In this document: positions 50,622-61,649 of the stretch, piece after piece
Layout: each line of letters begins with the position of its first letter
Position numbering within the stretch: position 1 is the stretch's first letter
Origin: Sternotherus odoratus
Taxonomy: Eukaryota > Chordata > Testudines > Kinosternidae
Reading direction: 5' to 3'
Length of the DNA: 64,000 nucleotides
NCBI GenBank assembly: GCA_032164245.1
Contig: JAVMKO010000020.1
Location: forward strand, 6,289,206-6,353,205
Made by a program: the position numbers and the translations under genes
The notes under the pieces: generated by a model
Told to the model about the DNA's origin: nothing
Database searches by the model: none
What the model saw: only the letters and a program-made list of their open reading frames with translations

Positions 50622-52518
50622 ATAAATAAAATAATAGCAATAATTTTATATCTGGAGCACTGCTGCTATAACTAGAATTTTACGTGTCCTGCTTAGGCAT
50701 TAACAACCTTCTAAATGTTTTCCCTAGTAACCTTACTCTCGACCTTCAGAATAATGCTGCCTTTCCCCTAGACTTACTCATAGGCCATCCTTTGCTCAAC
50801 ATCCTCTGAGTTTTCAATCAGAGCAGTGTTTTGTTATGGATTGCTTGGAATAGGGTTAATAGGGAGAAGGAAGCTGGTGCATCAGAACTGGGAGGGGGGA
50901 TTTTACCAGCTCAGAGAGCACTGGAAGGGACAGTGTATTTCCCTAAGTCCTGTCCCTCCCCCCCCCCCTTCTTCTCTGTGGTGTCTTGGAAATCTCTAAT
51001 CATCTCTTCAAGTCCTGGTTGATCTGTAGCTCCCTACCTGAGGGTAACTGAATGGCTAATTGTAGTGCGAGCATGCCATTGACTGTGAGATGGGGAGGAG
51101 GCCAAAATGTATCCTCCAGAACAACCCGTAAAACGGTGGCAGTGGTGATTTTGTTCTTGCTTGGTGAGGCACTGACTTTAAATATACGGCCTGTATCTGT
51201 CTTGGCCTACTTCTTTAAGGCCCAGTTTGCAGTGGGAGCCCAGGAACTGGGCTAACTACCATCTGGTCCTGCTGTCATTACACACGGGGCCTAAAACTTG
51301 CTCCCTGGCCTAATCCCTGTAACACAGGGGAAAAAGAGACTTCTTTGCCAGTGAATAATTGCTGCTGGCAAGTCCTGCCTGGGATGCTGATAGCAGCTGA
51401 AGAAAGCTTCCGTGCCCCTGGGACCTCTTGTGATCAGCCCTTGTGTGGCGTATATATATGCATTTCAGGTAATCTGTGCTGTAGCCCACATTTAAGAGGT
51501 CTGGGATGGAGGGAGAGAGTATGGCAAGGGGGAAATCGTCTCCTGATACCCCTGTACCTCTGCAGAATAACCTACTGCTGGAGCTCCTTTGTGAACGAGT
51601 GTCTATGTGCTGAGAGCAAGGACCAGGGTTTAAGGACTCCTGGGTTCTAAACATGGCTTAGTGGTTGGGGATGGGACTGGGACCCAGGATTTGACTCCTG
51701 GTTCTGAGTCTGCTGTCAACCTGCTTGCACAAGTAAACAGGGCACAGATAAGTCTGTAAAACAGGTATGATATGTGCCTTGGCGCAAAGCTACAGGGATG
51801 TGGGAGGAGCGAAATCAGTTCTTCTGTTGGATGCTGGTGCCTCCAAATGGGCCCATTGCTACAATTGGTCAAAAATCCCTAAGGATGCTGAGAGGATCTA
51901 CTTGGTGCATGTCTTAAAGGCCTTGCTGTTCACCAGCCCCACTTATTGGTGCATTGGGCTATTGGCTTAGCGAAGGCCCATGAGATCGTGCTGCTGTGGG
52001 GGAATAGAAGCAATCACCCTCCATAAGCAGAGGTTACAGCCGAGGAAATCTGGGTCACTTGGGAGGCAGTGTCGATCAAACATGCTGCAGCTTCCCATTT
52101 TTCCTGCCTGCTGGCATTGCATTCAGTGTGCCACTGCAATGCTCAGTCAGGGGTGTTCAGGAAGCGAGTTGCATTGGCAGCACTAGAGATCTGGAGAGGA
52201 GCCTAGCAACTGGTGCAATCTGGATCCACCTCTGATGGAAAACTTGCTTGTACCCTACAATACTGGGTGTGCGTGCTTGCTTGGCAATTTTGAACGACTG
52301 AGCCCAGAAGCCTCATCTAGCAGAGAACTGCTAGAGGAAGAAACCCATTAGGTGGCACTTTCCAAGTGGAGGTGAAGTAAGATGTTGGCTGAGTATACAG
52401 CCCTCTCTACCCTTTGCTCAACTGAAGTTGGTGGGGTGGCACAAGGCATAGAAAGTCAGAAGATGGATTTTTTGCAAAAATGACTTAAGAATTGTGGTCT
52501 GGAATAATGGATGATGAG

Positions 52519-52540
52519 GTGTGTGTGTGTGTGTGTGTGC
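52519..52540 (+). repeat. (GT)n microsatellite
   Basis: About ten to eleven GT units, followed by 'gcacac'. Confidence 0.95.
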
Positions 52541-52753
52541 ACACGAGCCCCCTGCAAACTCGAGGAACTAGTTTAACTAGCACTGTTGGAATTCGAGTGG
52601 CAGGAGACTCTGCCTAGTGGGACTTTTAGTTGCCCCCTCTGGATCCTGCTGAACAAACTCTGCTGAGGATGACTTATCCCTGGCTCATAAAGGAAGTTAA
52701 GAGCAACTAGTACTTTGGAATGCACCCAATGGTAGATATTTCCAAACACTATT

Positions 52754-52767
52754 CCCCCCCCCCCCCC
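52754..52767 (+). repeat. Poly-C tract
   Basis: About 14 C, followed by a CCCT-rich tail to 52790. Confidence 0.9.
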
Positions 52768-52993
52768 GCTCCCTCCCTCCCCCTAAACCTCCATAAAAAT
52801 GTGTGTTCCTCTCCATGTACAAATTCTGTTTTGAATGCTTGTTTTCCTGCAACAAAAAGTTCTGATTTTTAATTTGGGAATAAGGTAGATGGGGTGAGGA
52901 ACTTGGATGATGTTAGAGTACTAATACAGAAACCTCTGTATTGTGTGGTTAAAGTGAACGTAAAGGCTGACTCTTTCAGCGACTGTATGAATA

Positions 52994-53094
52994 GGGTTGC
53001 CAATTTTGGTTGGACGTATTCCTGGAGGTTTCATCACGTGACCTAATCTTTAATTCCTGGAGACTCCAGGGCTATCCTGGAGAGTTGGCAACCA
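52994..53094 (+). mobile_element. TA-type MITE 'GGGTTGCCAA', complete
   Basis: About 101 bp with ends GGGTTGCCAA and TTGGCAACCA, flanked by TA at 52992-52993 and 53095-53096. Inside: 'ggacgtattcctggaggttt' and 'ctttaattcctggagactcc'. Non-autonomous Tc1/mariner-type element by its ends. Confidence 0.8.
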
Positions 53095-53099
53095 TATCT

Positions 53100-55765
53100 A
53101 TGAACAAGAGTATAATCTACTGTTGCAACAATTGACTGTAGACTTTGCAGGCTTTGTATTTTACTAGATCTTAGAGAAACAAACCCTGCAAAAGGATATT
53201 TTGTTGCTCTTCTCTCTAGAGATTTTAAAGGTGACAAGTGTTGTAACTTCTCGGGTACCATTGTGCTGCATAGCTAGCTGCATAGACCCCACTTATGCAG
53301 TTCAGACAACGCATCTTGGATGAAGTTCTTGAAGACCTGAGCAGGAATCAAAGTAAAACCACCTATTTCTGGTTGAGACTACTCGTTGGCCTCTATGGGT
53401 TACTTTGTACCAAATGTCTGGTGTTGAGAACTAGCTGAATGTGGGCGTTTTTGGATTGCAAACTAATCCCTTTATCTGCTTGAATTGGGGAACATACCTG
53501 CCTTTGTGCAGTATGAAGAGCAGTGTGGGTGAGTGGATGGGGTGCTGGCTGGTCTCTGTTCTAGCGATCAGCCTTTTGTACTTTGATATAGCATGAGCTA
53601 GAAGCTTGTGACACGCAGCATATTCTTAAGCGATGGGCTCCCCCTCCCCCTCGTGAAGGCACTACATAACTCTAGTGAATATGTAACTCCAGGAGCTTGG
53701 GGAATCTCAAGTGGCTTGTTGGATGAATTTCATAAGAGCCTTAAGTGTTTCTTTGCTTTTAGCACAACTTGCTGTGGCCATGCACAGTCCCTAGCTATAA
53801 TCAGGGTGTTAGGGAAGGTGCTAATGGACGTAACTGCCGAAGGTGTGCTAAACAAGTTTTCTGTGCACAGTGCTGGTAGAAGGGTGCTTGTCAGCCCTGG
53901 AGACCGAAATTCTCTCTTCCCCTGTGTGTATATGGTGCCTAGCAAAGTGGGATCCAGATTGTAGTTGGGGCTATTGGGTGCTGTATAATATACATATTAG
54001 ATTCTCTATTTACCTATTGAATCGGCCCAGCAAAAGTAATGGCAGGGAAGTTTCCCCTCACCAGATACAATAGTGTACCCTTCTTCTTTGGGTAAGACGC
54101 CTTCTAGGGGCAAGACGGCACAGCGTCCCAGCCCATTCAGTTCTTTGCCTCTGCAGCTTACAAGGGTGCCAGTTACTCCGCTCCCTGGGGTGAGAGGACT
54201 CTGGTGTGGCCACCTGGACCGGACTGAAAACACGAAACGTCCATGCCATAGAGCAGCCAATAGAACCGCTTTAGGACACAGCGGAGCTGGGCTAGGTTTG
54301 ACGTGGCAACCTACAAACCAAAGGCTGCGTATCCCATTGCTGAGCAGTGACTGTACCAAGTTCCCCTTTTAACCCTAGTAGGACAGACTGCCCTCGTAAT
54401 GGTGAGAGCCTTCAAACAAAACCGAAGTGGGTGGGGACAGTCTTACCTGGAAGGCTGGCTGGAGTTGAAACCCAGCTTTGCATGTATGCAGCGCTTCTAC
54501 ATTCCAGGCATGCCATTGTATTCATCACTGACTAGTGAGGGTTCCCAAACTGCTCAGGTGCACTAGGATAGCATCAGGGCTGGAAACTGGGTCTGTGTTA
54601 AGTGGGGTTTTCCAGACCCCTAAAACTCTGGCTCCACAGTGGGGAGCCTGACCAAGAGCCCACTGAAGTCTGTGAGAAGCCTCCCTTTGGCTTTAGATCA
54701 GTTCTTGCCCGGGCTTCAAGCACAGTGCAGTTTTTCTTCGCTTAACTTAACCTAAAAGTGGAACCTCCCTCTGGCCAGCCCCTTTCCAGCTCTTGAATGG
54801 ACCTGCTGATTGGAAGGGATAAACCTGGCTTAGGCGGACCGTGGATCGGAAATCCAAGGTTCTCTTCCCAGCTGCTGATTCACTGCGATGCTTTGAGGGC
54901 GTCCGCTAACCATTCGGCCTCGTTTTACAGATGGGTAGATGAGGTCTGACATTGCTTGCTGGCCCATATGGGTGTTGTGAGGCATAATTAATATTTGTAA
55001 TGAACTCAGACATCTTTGATGAAAGAGGTTATATAAGCACAAGTACGGATTTGAACTAAGTCTTTGCTAATAATGAAAGGTAGCAGAATAAATAACTTGA
55101 CTAGTGTAGCATGAGCTCATTGGGGGGTGGGGACAGATCTTTCAGATATGTGTAAGAAACCTATTTATCTTTTGAGTCTGGGATTGGCTGCTGCACTTGT
55201 TTGGGGGTGGCAAAGGGAAGAATAATACACTAGAACAGCTAATGAGGTGGTAGGTTCTTTCTTCTGATACTGGCAACGAGACACAGGGCAGCATTGTCAA
55301 GATCAAAGAGGAAACCTGTTCCATCGGTGACTCTGGCACATATGTGGGGTTTTCAGATTTCCTCCTTGAAGTCTGTCCTCTCCTGTGGCAGGCACAGTAG
55401 TTCTCTCTAGATGAAATATTAAATCAATGAAGTAGCTGTCTTCAATTTACAGCTGGAAACCAGGAGCCAGCCTACAAGGCTCTCCACTGACCTAGGGACC
55501 CTATATGTGGTCTTTTCACTATAATATCTGAGCACTGCACAAGTATTATTAAACTCACCCTTCCTACACACCTGTGAGGAGGTGGGGAGGAGTATCCCCT
55601 GACACGCCAATGAAGTGACTTCCCTAAGGGTTGTCAATTGTCAGGTCAGGAATCAAAGCTGGGTCTCTTGAGTCCTAGTCCAGGGCCTTCTCCACAAGAC
55701 CATCCTTCTTCCCTAGTTCTCCTGTCATGACGGGTCATTTAAATACCGTAGCTGTGTCTGCAAAT
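53100..55765. other. AAK1 intron 1 stretch with few recognised repeats
   Basis: A worn L2-type tail ('atatggtgcctagcaaagtg') lies at 53930-53995. Other sequence to 55765 holds only chance frames. No exon seen. Confidence 0.4.
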
Positions 55766-55769
55766 GCTA

Positions 55770-56275
55770 TTGGATAATGTCTTTCATAGCAAAGAGAGGT
55801 CATCTCATCCAGTCCCCTGCACTCAAGGCAGGATTAAGCATTATCTAGAACATCCCATACAGGTGTTTGTCCAACCTGCTCTTAATCTCCAATGATGAAG
55901 ATTCCACAACCTCCCTAGGCAATTTATTCCAGTGCTTAACTTCCTAACTGTCAGGGTTGGTTTTCCTAATGTCCAACCTCAACCTTGTTGCAGTTTTAAG
56001 CCCATTGCTTCTTGTCCTATCCTCAGAGGTTAAAGAGAATAATATTTCTCCCTCCTCCTCGTAATAACCTTTTAAGTACTTGAAAACTGTTATCGTGTCC
56101 ACCCTCTGTCTTCTCTTCTCCAGACTAAACAAACCCAGTTTTTTCCATCTTCCCTCATAGGTCATGTTTTCTAGACCTTTAATAGTTTTTGTTGCTTTAC
56201 TCTGGACTTTCTCCAATTTGTCCACATCTTTCCCAAAATGTGGCACCCAGAACTGATCCCTGTGGGACCCCACCC
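55770..56275 (-). repeat. CR1 LINE 3' part, antisense, with ORF2 remnant
   Basis: Minus-strand CR1 with 3' end near 55770 ('aagagaggtcatctcatcc', 'cctccctaggcaatttattc'). The minus-strand frame keeps 'DVDKLEKVQSKATKTIKGLE', 'KKLGLFSLEKRRQRVDTITV' and 'FKYLKGY', the C-terminal part of CR1 ORF2 downstream of the reverse transcriptase. The frame is truncated and dead. Confidence 0.85.
55944..56250 (-). pseudogene. CR1 ORF2 C-terminal remnant
   Basis: About 100 codons remain open on the minus strand. The pattern 'F..D...LE..Q..A' followed by 'L.LFSLE.RR.R.D' and 'YK.LKG'-like residues is typical of the region following the reverse-transcriptase domain in CR1-clade ORF2. No catalytic residues of either the endonuclease or reverse transcriptase are present. 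The open frame upstream of about 56255 is unrelated sequence. It is a transposon remnant inside AAK1 intron 1. Confidence 0.75.
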
Positions 56276-56374
56276 ATTCTGGGTGAAGATGGTTTCCTCT
56301 GCTTCTCCAGCTCGGCTGCTCCACCTCATTCTATTCATGAAGCAGCTAAAAAAAAGGAAAGACACAAGAAATTG

Positions 56375-56455
56375 GGAGGTTTCAGCATGGTAGCTGTGTT
56401 AGTCTGTATCCACAAAAAGAACAAGGAGTACTTGTGGCACCTTGAGTGTCTGCTG
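56375..56455 (-). mobile_element. Penelope-like tail fragment (family A)
   Basis: 'ggtagctgtgttagtctgta', 'aagaacaaggagtacttgtg' and 'gcaccttgagtgtctgctg' are the reverse complement of the family A tail. It is followed by a C-run (56468-56484). Confidence 0.6.
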
Positions 56456-56467
56456 AATATTTTTATT

Positions 56468-56484
56468 CCCCCCCCCCCCCCCCC
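56468..56484 (+). repeat. Poly-C tract
   Basis: About 17 C. A second C/G-run cluster lies at 57308-57341. Confidence 0.9.
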
Positions 56485-57339
56485 ATGGCTCCTGCTTCCT
56501 GGAGCAGGTTCTCTGGAGCATGGCGTTGTGGGAGCATCAGCTGGATTGATGTAGACAGAATGCTCCCCCGGGTGGCCACACGCAGTGAGCATAGACTGCA
56601 CCAGGTGTGAAACGAAGACCACCTAGGAGTCGCAAAGGATGCTTGTAAAAGGCCTGGCCCAGCTGTATGGTGTTGAAAATGTATTGTAGGGTCCAGGCAT
56701 TCCAGCTGACGTTGTCTGATGTCGCTACATCCGGCACTTGAACCCCATCGGACACACTGTAAAATGGGCATAACCAATACTTGCCTTCCTCAAGGGTGGC
56801 TTGTGAAGAGTAACTGCTGCCTGGTAAGCCCTTTGAGATCTCTGGAAGGTGGTATCTCCAGGGGCTTTGCGTATTAGGCTTTCAGAATCCCTCTCTGGCT
56901 ACAAACGGGCTTTGAAACCTTGCTTCCTAGGAGCACTGAATGTTTGTATACCCTAGCCAGCCTGGAGTACAGCACTGGACAAGTCCTTGGGCATGATCAA
57001 AGTTGGCAAGGTCTGATCAGTCCCCAATCATTTATTGGGTGCATTTATGTCCCTCACTGAAGACTGTTAAGCAAACTAAGGAACGATGGGGAAGATCTGC
57101 TCATGAATCTGGTTAAAAGATAGGAAACTAGGTGTCGGCATAAATGGTCAGCTTTCACAGTGGGGCGGGATAAATAGAACTCAGCACAGATACAAAAATT
57201 TGGATCCACATCTAATCCACGATCCATAAAGCTAGTAAACAGTGCATCCACAGATGCAGATATTCACAGACATCTGCGGATTTGCAGGACACTAGAGTTA
57301 AATGGGAGGGGGGGGTGTCTTCCCCCCCCTCCCCCCCCC

Positions 57340-57822
57340 AGGATCTGAACGACGGCTGTGCTGTTCAGCATATTCATAAATGATCTGGGAAAAGGGGTAA
57401 ACAGGGAGGTGATAAAGTTTGAAGATAATAGAAGATTACTCAAGATAGTAAAGCCCAAAGCTGTCGGCAAAGCGTTACTAGGTATCCCCCTAAACTGGGC
57501 AACAAAATGACATATTCAGTGCTGATAAATGCAAAATAATGCACATTGGAAAACATTATCCCAACTACACATACAAAATGATGGGTCTAAAATTAGCTGT
57601 TATCACTCAAGAAAAAGATCTTGGTGTAAGCATGGATAGTTCTCTGAAAACATCCACTCCATATGTATCAGCAGCTTAAAAAAAGAAAAGAAAAGCTAAC
57701 AAGGTTAGGAAAGGGATAGATAATAAAACAGAAAATATCATTCCTCTATATACATCCCTGGTACTCCCTCATCTAGAATACTGTGTGTAGTTCTGGTAAC
57801 CTCCTCTCAAAAAAGATCTCTA
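57340..57822 (+). repeat. CR1 LINE ORF2 middle part, sense
   Basis: Reads 'FSIFINDLGKGVN', then 'REVIKFEDNRRLLKIVK'-like residues, then 'aaatgcaaaataatgcacat' and 'gtactccctcatctagaata', 'gtgtgtagttctggtaac'. This is the CR1 part around and after the YxDD region (here FEDN, catalytic Asp pair lost), with several stops and frameshifts. It ends exactly where the minus-strand fragment at 56275-55770 begins in the CR1 order. Confidence 0.75.
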
Positions 57823-57825
57823 GGT

Positions 57826-57915
57826 TAAGCCGTGCCTCCCCGTCCACACTATTTCTACCTGTGCTAGCCGGGCAGTGTCTGTACTCTCTACGCTGCCCTA
57901 AGTATAGACGTACCC
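57826..57915 (-). mobile_element. MITE of the 'GTCTACAC' group, compact copy
   Basis: 'gccgtgcctccccgtccac', 'actatttctacctgtgctag' and 'gtatagacgtacccc' match the antisense order of this MITE group. It directly abuts the CR1 fragment. Confidence 0.55.
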
Positions 57916-57919
57916 CCTG

Positions 57920-59930
57920 GGAGACTGTCCTTGCCCTGAAGAGTTTAAAATCAAAATAGACGAGGGTGGGAGGGGAAACAGGCGCAGTGGGGTGTCTTGC
58001 TGAAATAACTTGCACAGCCCACGGGTGGCGGAGCCTGGAGTAAACTTATTGTGTGTAAAAGCTTGTTTGCAAGGAAAGGAGGAGTTTAACCCTCCTGGTC
58101 TGTTTCTGAGTCAGTGGTTCTGTTTTTCATTAGATTATAAATCTGATGCCTCCAAAGCATTTTATGCATTCAGCCCCCAAAGGAGAGGTAATCTCTCCTC
58201 TGCTAGTACTATTTCTCCCCGCCCCTCTGGAGCCATTCTCAGTTGCTTTGCATTGCAGTAAAGGCCTTTTCAGCTGTGTCCAATAGCTGCAGTTTCTTGC
58301 GGGCCTGGGAGTTCGTCATGATCGCTCCGAAACAGCCCTGGTCCACTGTGCTGCTGCTTATTTTGCTTGGAGATGAACAAGGCCTCTCAGATGCTGTTAG
58401 CTGCTGTGTGGAATAATCGCAGCTGAAACTTACTTCTTAGAGGGTCACTGATAACCAAACAAATGGTATTTTTTTTGGCCCTGTGAGTTATTCATGACCT
58501 TTTGTTTGTCTTGGGCTGGAGGTTCAGGGACTAAAGTTGTCACAACAGAGAGGGATTGAGGCTGCTTTACAAAGTAGTCTAGCAGGAGGCAGTGTATCTT
58601 GCCGCATAGTTGTAAAACGTTCCTCTCTCAGCCTTCCGTTGTGCGAGCCCATCTCTGGCAGGAAAGGATGAAGTCTGTGTGCAAGGCCATGAGATGTACC
58701 TGGGTGAAAAACCTAAGCATGCTTGCTGCACGTAGGGCTGCTGTTAGCCTGTTCCTGTCGAGTCCCGCAATCCCAGTTTGTTCCTTTTGGATGATTTAAT
58801 TGCCCCTTTAAAACATCGCAGAAAGGGTTCCTCCCTGATGCAAGTGTATTTCTAGAAGGGGTTGGAGATCTGAGTGCATTCTCACGGGTGTAAGTCGCCC
58901 CTATGCGGAGGGCTCAGCACCACTTCTGCACTGTACCAGGGGAGCCGTGCTGGCAGCCTGCATAGAGGTGAATTTCGCCCACTGATGTCTCAGGACTTTA
59001 TTAATATTAATGACACTGTTGCCTCCCAAAGACATGAGCTGCCTCCTTTTTTTTTTTCCTTTGTCCCCTAGTGATTTAATGATTGGCTTTTTTGGCTGAC
59101 TCCCTGACCAGGAGCTGAGGGAGTGCGGTTTCTGGGGCGGGTGATTTTTTATTTGACATGTTGCTCCCCAGGATTATGAAGACGCGCAGTTAAATGTCTC
59201 ACCCCGTGCCGGCGCCATGTAAGTCAGCAGAACTTGGCTGCCAGCTGAGGATCCGGCCCTCCAACTTCAAACAAGCCGGAGCTTTCGTTTTACCTAGGGA
59301 GCTGAAATCCTTTTAGTACGTTAAATACGTTAGACGCTTTAATCAAAGTGTGCCTAGTGGTGTTTAAAGACTAGAAAGTCATCAGTACCTCAGCCAAAAC
59401 TGGGTGAGCTTCCTTGAGCTGCTTATGAGAGGCATTCTTAATGACCCCCAGGGACGGGGCTTGCAGAATCAGAAGTGTGCTAGATCTGCCTGAATGGCCC
59501 ATATTTTCTCTTGGCTGCGTGGGGTGCTAGACCCCCTTTTGTGTCTAGTTTCTCACTTGGGCGATAGCACAGTTAAACTGCAAAGTTTATAATGAGGCAA
59601 GCTTCCAGCTGACTCTTTTGATATGAAGTCACCTAGCAGGCTGGCTCTGGCCTGCGGTCAGGGCTCCTCTGGTTTCAGCCAGTAGGAGGTACGCTCTCCT
59701 TCACCCCCTTTGCGCAGGTCGGCTGTGTGGGGCCGGACCAGACATGCCTATTCAGAAAGGTTTTAATAAATGATGTATTCGGGCTGACCTGGCTCGTGTG
59801 TGTGAGCTGGAGCTGAGCGAAGAAACTCTAGCTTTGTAAGTCACACCCTGGCTGCATCTACGCTGATCATTTCAGGGCCCATTATATGATGACACGCTGT
59901 CTGGTTTTAACAGCGATTGCTATAAGGTGC
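57920..59930. other. AAK1 intron 1 stretch without firm assignment
   Basis: Includes a worn 'acgggtgtaagtcgcccc' repeat at 58885-58980 and a T-run at 59047-59058. No exon seen. Confidence 0.4.
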
Positions 59931-59931
59931 A

Positions 59932-60036
59932 GGAATGGTCTTGTAGTTAAGGCACTGGACTGGGGCTCAGGAGATGAGGGTTCAGTTCTCATCTCTGCCA
60001 CAGACTCCCTGTGTGACCTTGGACTAGTCACTTACA
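59932..60036 (+). repeat. MIR-type SINE
   Basis: Well-kept tRNA-related head: 'ggaatggtcttgtagttaag' (A-box part), 'gagggttcagttctcatctc' (B-box part), then 'ctgtgtgaccttggactagt'. Cut at 60040 by the Penelope-like tail. Confidence 0.7.
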
Positions 60037-60042
60037 ATATGT

Positions 60043-60163
60043 TAAGAATCAGAGAGGTAGCCGTGTTAGTCTGGAATAGCAGAGGTAACAAAGAGTCCTG
60101 TGGCACCTTAAAGACTAACTAAAGTATTGGAGCATAAGCTTTCGTGGGCTAATACCCACTTTG
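60043..60163 (-). mobile_element. Penelope-like tail (family A) with partial hammerhead motif
   Basis: 'agaggtagccgtgttagtct', 'aacaaagagtcctgtggcac', 'cttaaagactaactaaag' are the reverse complement of the tail seen at 26620-26672. The 3' half of the ribozyme motif is intact here with GAA AGCU U AUGC. Confidence 0.7.
60131..60162 (-). ncRNA. Hammerhead-like motif, 3' half (family A)
   Basis: On the minus strand: GTGGG, loop, CCCAC, GAA, AGCT, T, ATGC. Stem II and the GAA/AGCU part match consensus. The CUGANGA core and the 5' strand of stem I are lost at the truncation point. Confidence 0.5.
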
Positions 60164-60215
60164 TGGGTATGTCTATCCACGCTGCAATCACACCTCCGAG
60201 TGTAGCAGAGATCTC
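60164..60215. mobile_element. MITE fragment of the 'GTCTA' group
   Basis: 'gtgggtatgtctatccacg' then 'ctgcaatcacacctccgagt' resembles the left end of the element at 36917 ('tctgattgcactgtggacat' reversed). It begins where the Penelope-like tail ends. Confidence 0.5.
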
Positions 60216-60317
60216 GCTCTCTCTGCCCCACCTGTGAACTAGGTTTAGTAATACTCCCTTTGTCTTGTCGACTGTAAAATTTCTGTGGTAGGGATTAGCT
60301 CATAGACATACAATTTA

Positions 60318-61040
60318 CCAGGGTAGATTTGCTTTAAATCAAATTGATTTAAATCACTAGTCAGGAAGACTCGATTTAATCATGGTTTTCTACATGAGTG
60401 CATTTTTGTTGGTTGTTATAACCTTAATACATATTCTTTACAACTCAGATGTAGGTTTCATTTTTAGAAGGTACACACTATATGTTTTTAAACAGTGATT
60501 TATTTTGTAAACTTTTCAGATTAGTTTTACAACCGTATCAGAAAATTAATGATTGTTTGGTTATTTCATTTACCAAAGGTAATTGAAGCAGTTATTTATG
60601 ACGTCATTGGGATATAAAGTATCTGCAATTCAACAGGTTAATCATTAATATTTGGAGGATTTTCTTGCCATGCTGTATTAGGAGGAGAGCATCACCAGAC
60701 AGACATTTAAATTTGTTTTATTTAACTAAAACAACAACGTTAAGTATTCTGGATTTTTTTCCTTCAACAGCAAACACATATTTTAACAAAACAAGCATAT
60801 GTCCCTCACTTCTCACATTTATCTCCAGACTTCTGCTTGTCCAGATCTATTCCCACAACAATCATCTATTCATTGAACTTTTTGAAACTTTGCACTTTTA
60901 GAGAGAGGTAAGGGATTGACTCTGTGTAAACAAATTTGCAGAGGCACAATAGGGTTGAGGTCTGTTATTTCTCACCTCTGTTTTATTCATTAATTAATTT
61001 ATAAACCATTTTTGCTGTTAACAATCATGTTACCTCTCGA
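60318..61040. repeat. AT-rich repeat with 'gatttaaatc' palindromes
   Basis: Starts 'ccagggtagatttgctttaa', 'atcaaattgatttaaatcac' and remains A/T-rich over about 700 bp with 'tttaaatc' words. The start resembles a hAT end but no matching right end was found. Possibly an element known from reptile genomes. Confidence 0.35.
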
Positions 61041-61100
61041 GACACACATCCACAGTTTGAGAAGTGCAAAACTAAGCATCTCTGATGGTATCTTCTAGAC

Positions 61101-61641
61101 CAGGGGTGGGCAAACTTATTTATTTATGTATTTATTTTTGGCCAATGGACATCATAGGGGTTGTGAAACGGTATGGAGGACTGGGTAGGGAAAGCTGTGC
61201 CTCCCAAAACAACCTGGCTCCACCCCCTTCCACTTCCCAACCCCAACCTGGGTCCGCCCTTTCCCACATCCAGTCCCCCCATCTCCTGACTACCCTGACC
61301 TCTATCCACACCTTTACATGCCCCCCCACGACTCCCACCTTCCCCCTCCCGAACCTCTGCCCCATACAACTGGCCCCCTGCTTCCTGTCCTCTGACTGCG
61401 CCCTGAGGCCCCTTGCCCCCTTACCATGCCTCTCGGAGCAGCAGGATCTCACAGCCCCGCTGGAGCCAGCCACGCCGCTGCAACGCCGCCCAGCAGGAAC
61501 GACTGGCCAGAATGCTGGCGGCACGGCGTACTGAGGCTGCAGGGGAAGGGGGACAACAGGGCAGGGTCTGGAGGCTCTCCTCCCCCGCCGGGAGCTCAAA
61601 GGCCGGGCAGAACGTACCTGTGGGCTATTTGCCCACCTCTG
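61101..61641. mobile_element. hAT-type element, complete, non-autonomous
   Basis: 541 bp with inverted ends CAGGGGTGGGCAAAC and ATTTGCCCACCTCTG. Flanked by TTCTAGAC (61093-61100) and CTCTAGAC (61642-61649), an 8-bp target duplication with one mismatch. The interior is C-rich (61200-61400) and gives overlapping Pro/Ser frames of up to 174 codons with no transposase similarity that I can see. Confidence 0.85.
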
Positions 61642-61649
61642 CTCTAGAC

